Part shown: piece after piece, positions 4,796-5,634 of the stretch | How the letters are laid out: the number at the start of each line of letters is the position of its first letter | Position numbering within the stretch: position 1 is the stretch's first letter | Assembly (NCBI GenBank): GCA_028704195.1 | Contig: JAQVLL010000151.1 | Coordinates: 1 to 5,634 of the forward strand | DNA: 5,634 nt | Direction: 5' to 3' | DNA from: Smithellaceae bacterium | GTDB lineage: Bacteria; Desulfobacterota; Syntrophia; Syntrophales; Smithellaceae | Position numbers and translations under genes: made by a program | Notes under the pieces: generated by a model | What the model was told of the DNA's origin: nothing | Databases searched by the model: none | The model's input: only the letters and a program-made list of their open reading frames with translations

Positions 4796-5634
4796 TTATT
4801 CTGCCAGCAGGCGTCTGATTTCTTTACGACAGATATTCTCGATGACAGTAAAGGTGATGAACCGGGCGCTGGAGGTATTTAAAACCGGTTCATGGCCGCG
4901 ATCGAAATATCCTTCGTCGAAGTCCGGTTGGTGTTTCGGCTTCAGGCGCTGATTCTGCCCGCCAAAAATCATCTCAAACTCATGCCGGTCGGCAATGCAA
5001 AACGTCCGCTGCGTGTCCGTCGGTAATTGCAGGGCCATGGCCGATGATTCCGGAACGGTGCCGTCACCCGCCCCGTCGGGAAGCTGCAGGGTCACCATCT
5101 GCAGGTCTCCGTCTTTTGCGGGAAGGCCCTGGTCATTGACCCGGTCCCGGTAGCCGCCGCGGTTTTGATACCAGTCGGTGTCCGTAATCACAGAAGGAGA
5201 AAGCAGTTTGCCCGCCATTTCGATTAAAACGGGTTTCCCGATGACCCCGGCCCCTTTTTCCGCCTTAAACACCAGGGAGTTCTTCTTACTGATTTTATTC
5301 TCCGTGAGCCCCAGTTTCCGCTTGACGGCTGCCAGCAACGTGTCATCGGCACGGGTGAAAACCACCCTGTCCGCACTGGCAATTCCCGAAGCATAATACT
5401 GGTAAGTTTCGGGATGAATAGACGCAGCAGTAAGATTGTCGTGGAAGGTTTCGGCTATATCCAGGTTTTCCAAATAGCTATCCCATGGTCCTACTTTTTC
5501 AATTGAAGCTTTTTTTATCACTCCCGGATTCAGCCAGTCCGGGTTGACCAGACGGTAGTAGAGCTCCTCTTCCCGGTAGATTTCTTCGTAAGGATCTATT
5601 TTGGGCAGGACGGTTTTGTTGCCGTTGCTGTCAA
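4796..5634 (-). CDS. Probable alpha/beta-hydrolase lipase/esterase, C-terminal 278 residues (N-terminus off window)
   Basis: The minus-strand frame is open from the right edge of the window to a stop at 4796-4798. A GTG at 5521 is internal: 37 further sensible codons lie upstream and no ribosome site stands before it. Numbered from the first visible residue, HPETYQYYASG (73-83) resembles the HPxTYxYYG segment of large lipases. GDGTVPESSA (189-198; plus-strand 5039-5068) is the acid-residue loop typical of PGAP1/LCAT-like and type VI effector-like lipases, with D190 the likely triad acid. GHEPVLNTSSARFITFTVI (246-264) supplies a plausible triad histidine, H247. The nucleophile serine (GxSxG) and any signal peptide would be upstream, outside the window. 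The gene looks richer in GC than the phosphate genes and converges on the decarboxylase; no minus-strand terminator is visible. The hydrolase call is moderate; substrate and secretion are unknown. Confidence 0.6.
   Translation of the reverse strand, partial: DSNGNKTVLPKIDPYEEIYREEELYYRLVNPDWLNPGVIKKASIEKVGPWDSYLENLDIAETFHDNLTAASIHPETYQYYASGIASADRVVFTRADDTLLAAVKRKLGLTENKISKKNSLVFKAEKGAGVIGKPVLIEMAGKLLSPSVITDTDWYQNRGGYRDRVNDQGLPAKDGDLQMVTLQLPDGAGDGTVPESSAMALQLPTDTQRTFCIADRHEFEMIFGGQNQRLKPKHQPDFDEGYFDRGHEPVLNTSSARFITFTVIENICRKEIRRLLAE

Noticed and set aside
4710..4952. Plus-strand open frame of 80 codons across the repeat region
   Set aside because: It runs through heptamer repeats and antisense to the lipase-like gene, has no ribosome site, and its translation resembles no known family.
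4796..5521. Lipase-like gene starting at GTG 5521 as a complete 241-aa protein
   Set aside because: The frame stays open to the window edge with protein-like sequence, no ribosome site precedes the GTG, and a hydrolase with this C-terminus needs an upstream nucleophile domain.

Overview
The window looks like chromosomal DNA of a Gram-negative anaerobe, most plausibly a Desulfobacterota (deltaproteobacterial, Syntrophus/Smithella-like) lineage. This rests on three things: mid-range GC with strong GGAGG-type ribosome sites, a diaminopimelate-decarboxylase subfamily with H/C active-site variants that I associate from memory with anaerobes, and an intergenic region built of CCTTG heptamers plus a TTGAGCCTGTCGAAG repeat. 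The taxonomic guess is an inference; there is no rRNA or other marker gene here.

Layout. (1) Positions 3-1503, plus strand: a tight three-gene unit of an ATP-grasp D-Ala-D-Ala-ligase-like enzyme (N-terminus off the window), a small four-helix DUF486/DMT-like membrane protein and a GNAT acetyltransferase. Gaps are 14 nt and then an ATGA overlap. (2) Positions 1504-1634: promoter-bearing spacer. (3) Positions 1635-3246, plus strand: a DUF47 PhoU-like protein overlapping a PiT-family phosphate transporter by 8 nt, a classical low-affinity phosphate uptake pair. (4) Positions 3344-4621, plus strand: a fold-type III PLP decarboxylase related to LysA, probably starting at ATG 3344 rather than at the upstream TTG 3323. 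(5) Positions 4606-4795: the end of the decarboxylase gene runs into heptamer repeats, followed by two tandem rho-independent terminators, inverted heptamer repeats and a dispersed-repeat unit. (6) Positions 4796-5634, minus strand: the C-terminal part of a probable alpha/beta-hydrolase lipase with a GDGTVP acid motif. It converges on the plus-strand genes and is open through the window edge.

How the genes may work together. The phosphate pair is self-contained. The ligase, small membrane protein and acetyltransferase are arranged as one transcript. They could make, acetylate and move a small peptide-like molecule, by analogy with ATP-grasp plus GNAT dipeptide systems such as NAGGN synthesis; this is a hypothesis. 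The decarboxylase most likely serves lysine synthesis from meso-diaminopimelate, although its active-site motifs differ from the textbook enzyme. I saw no CRISPR array, tRNA, rRNA, IS element or phage gene.
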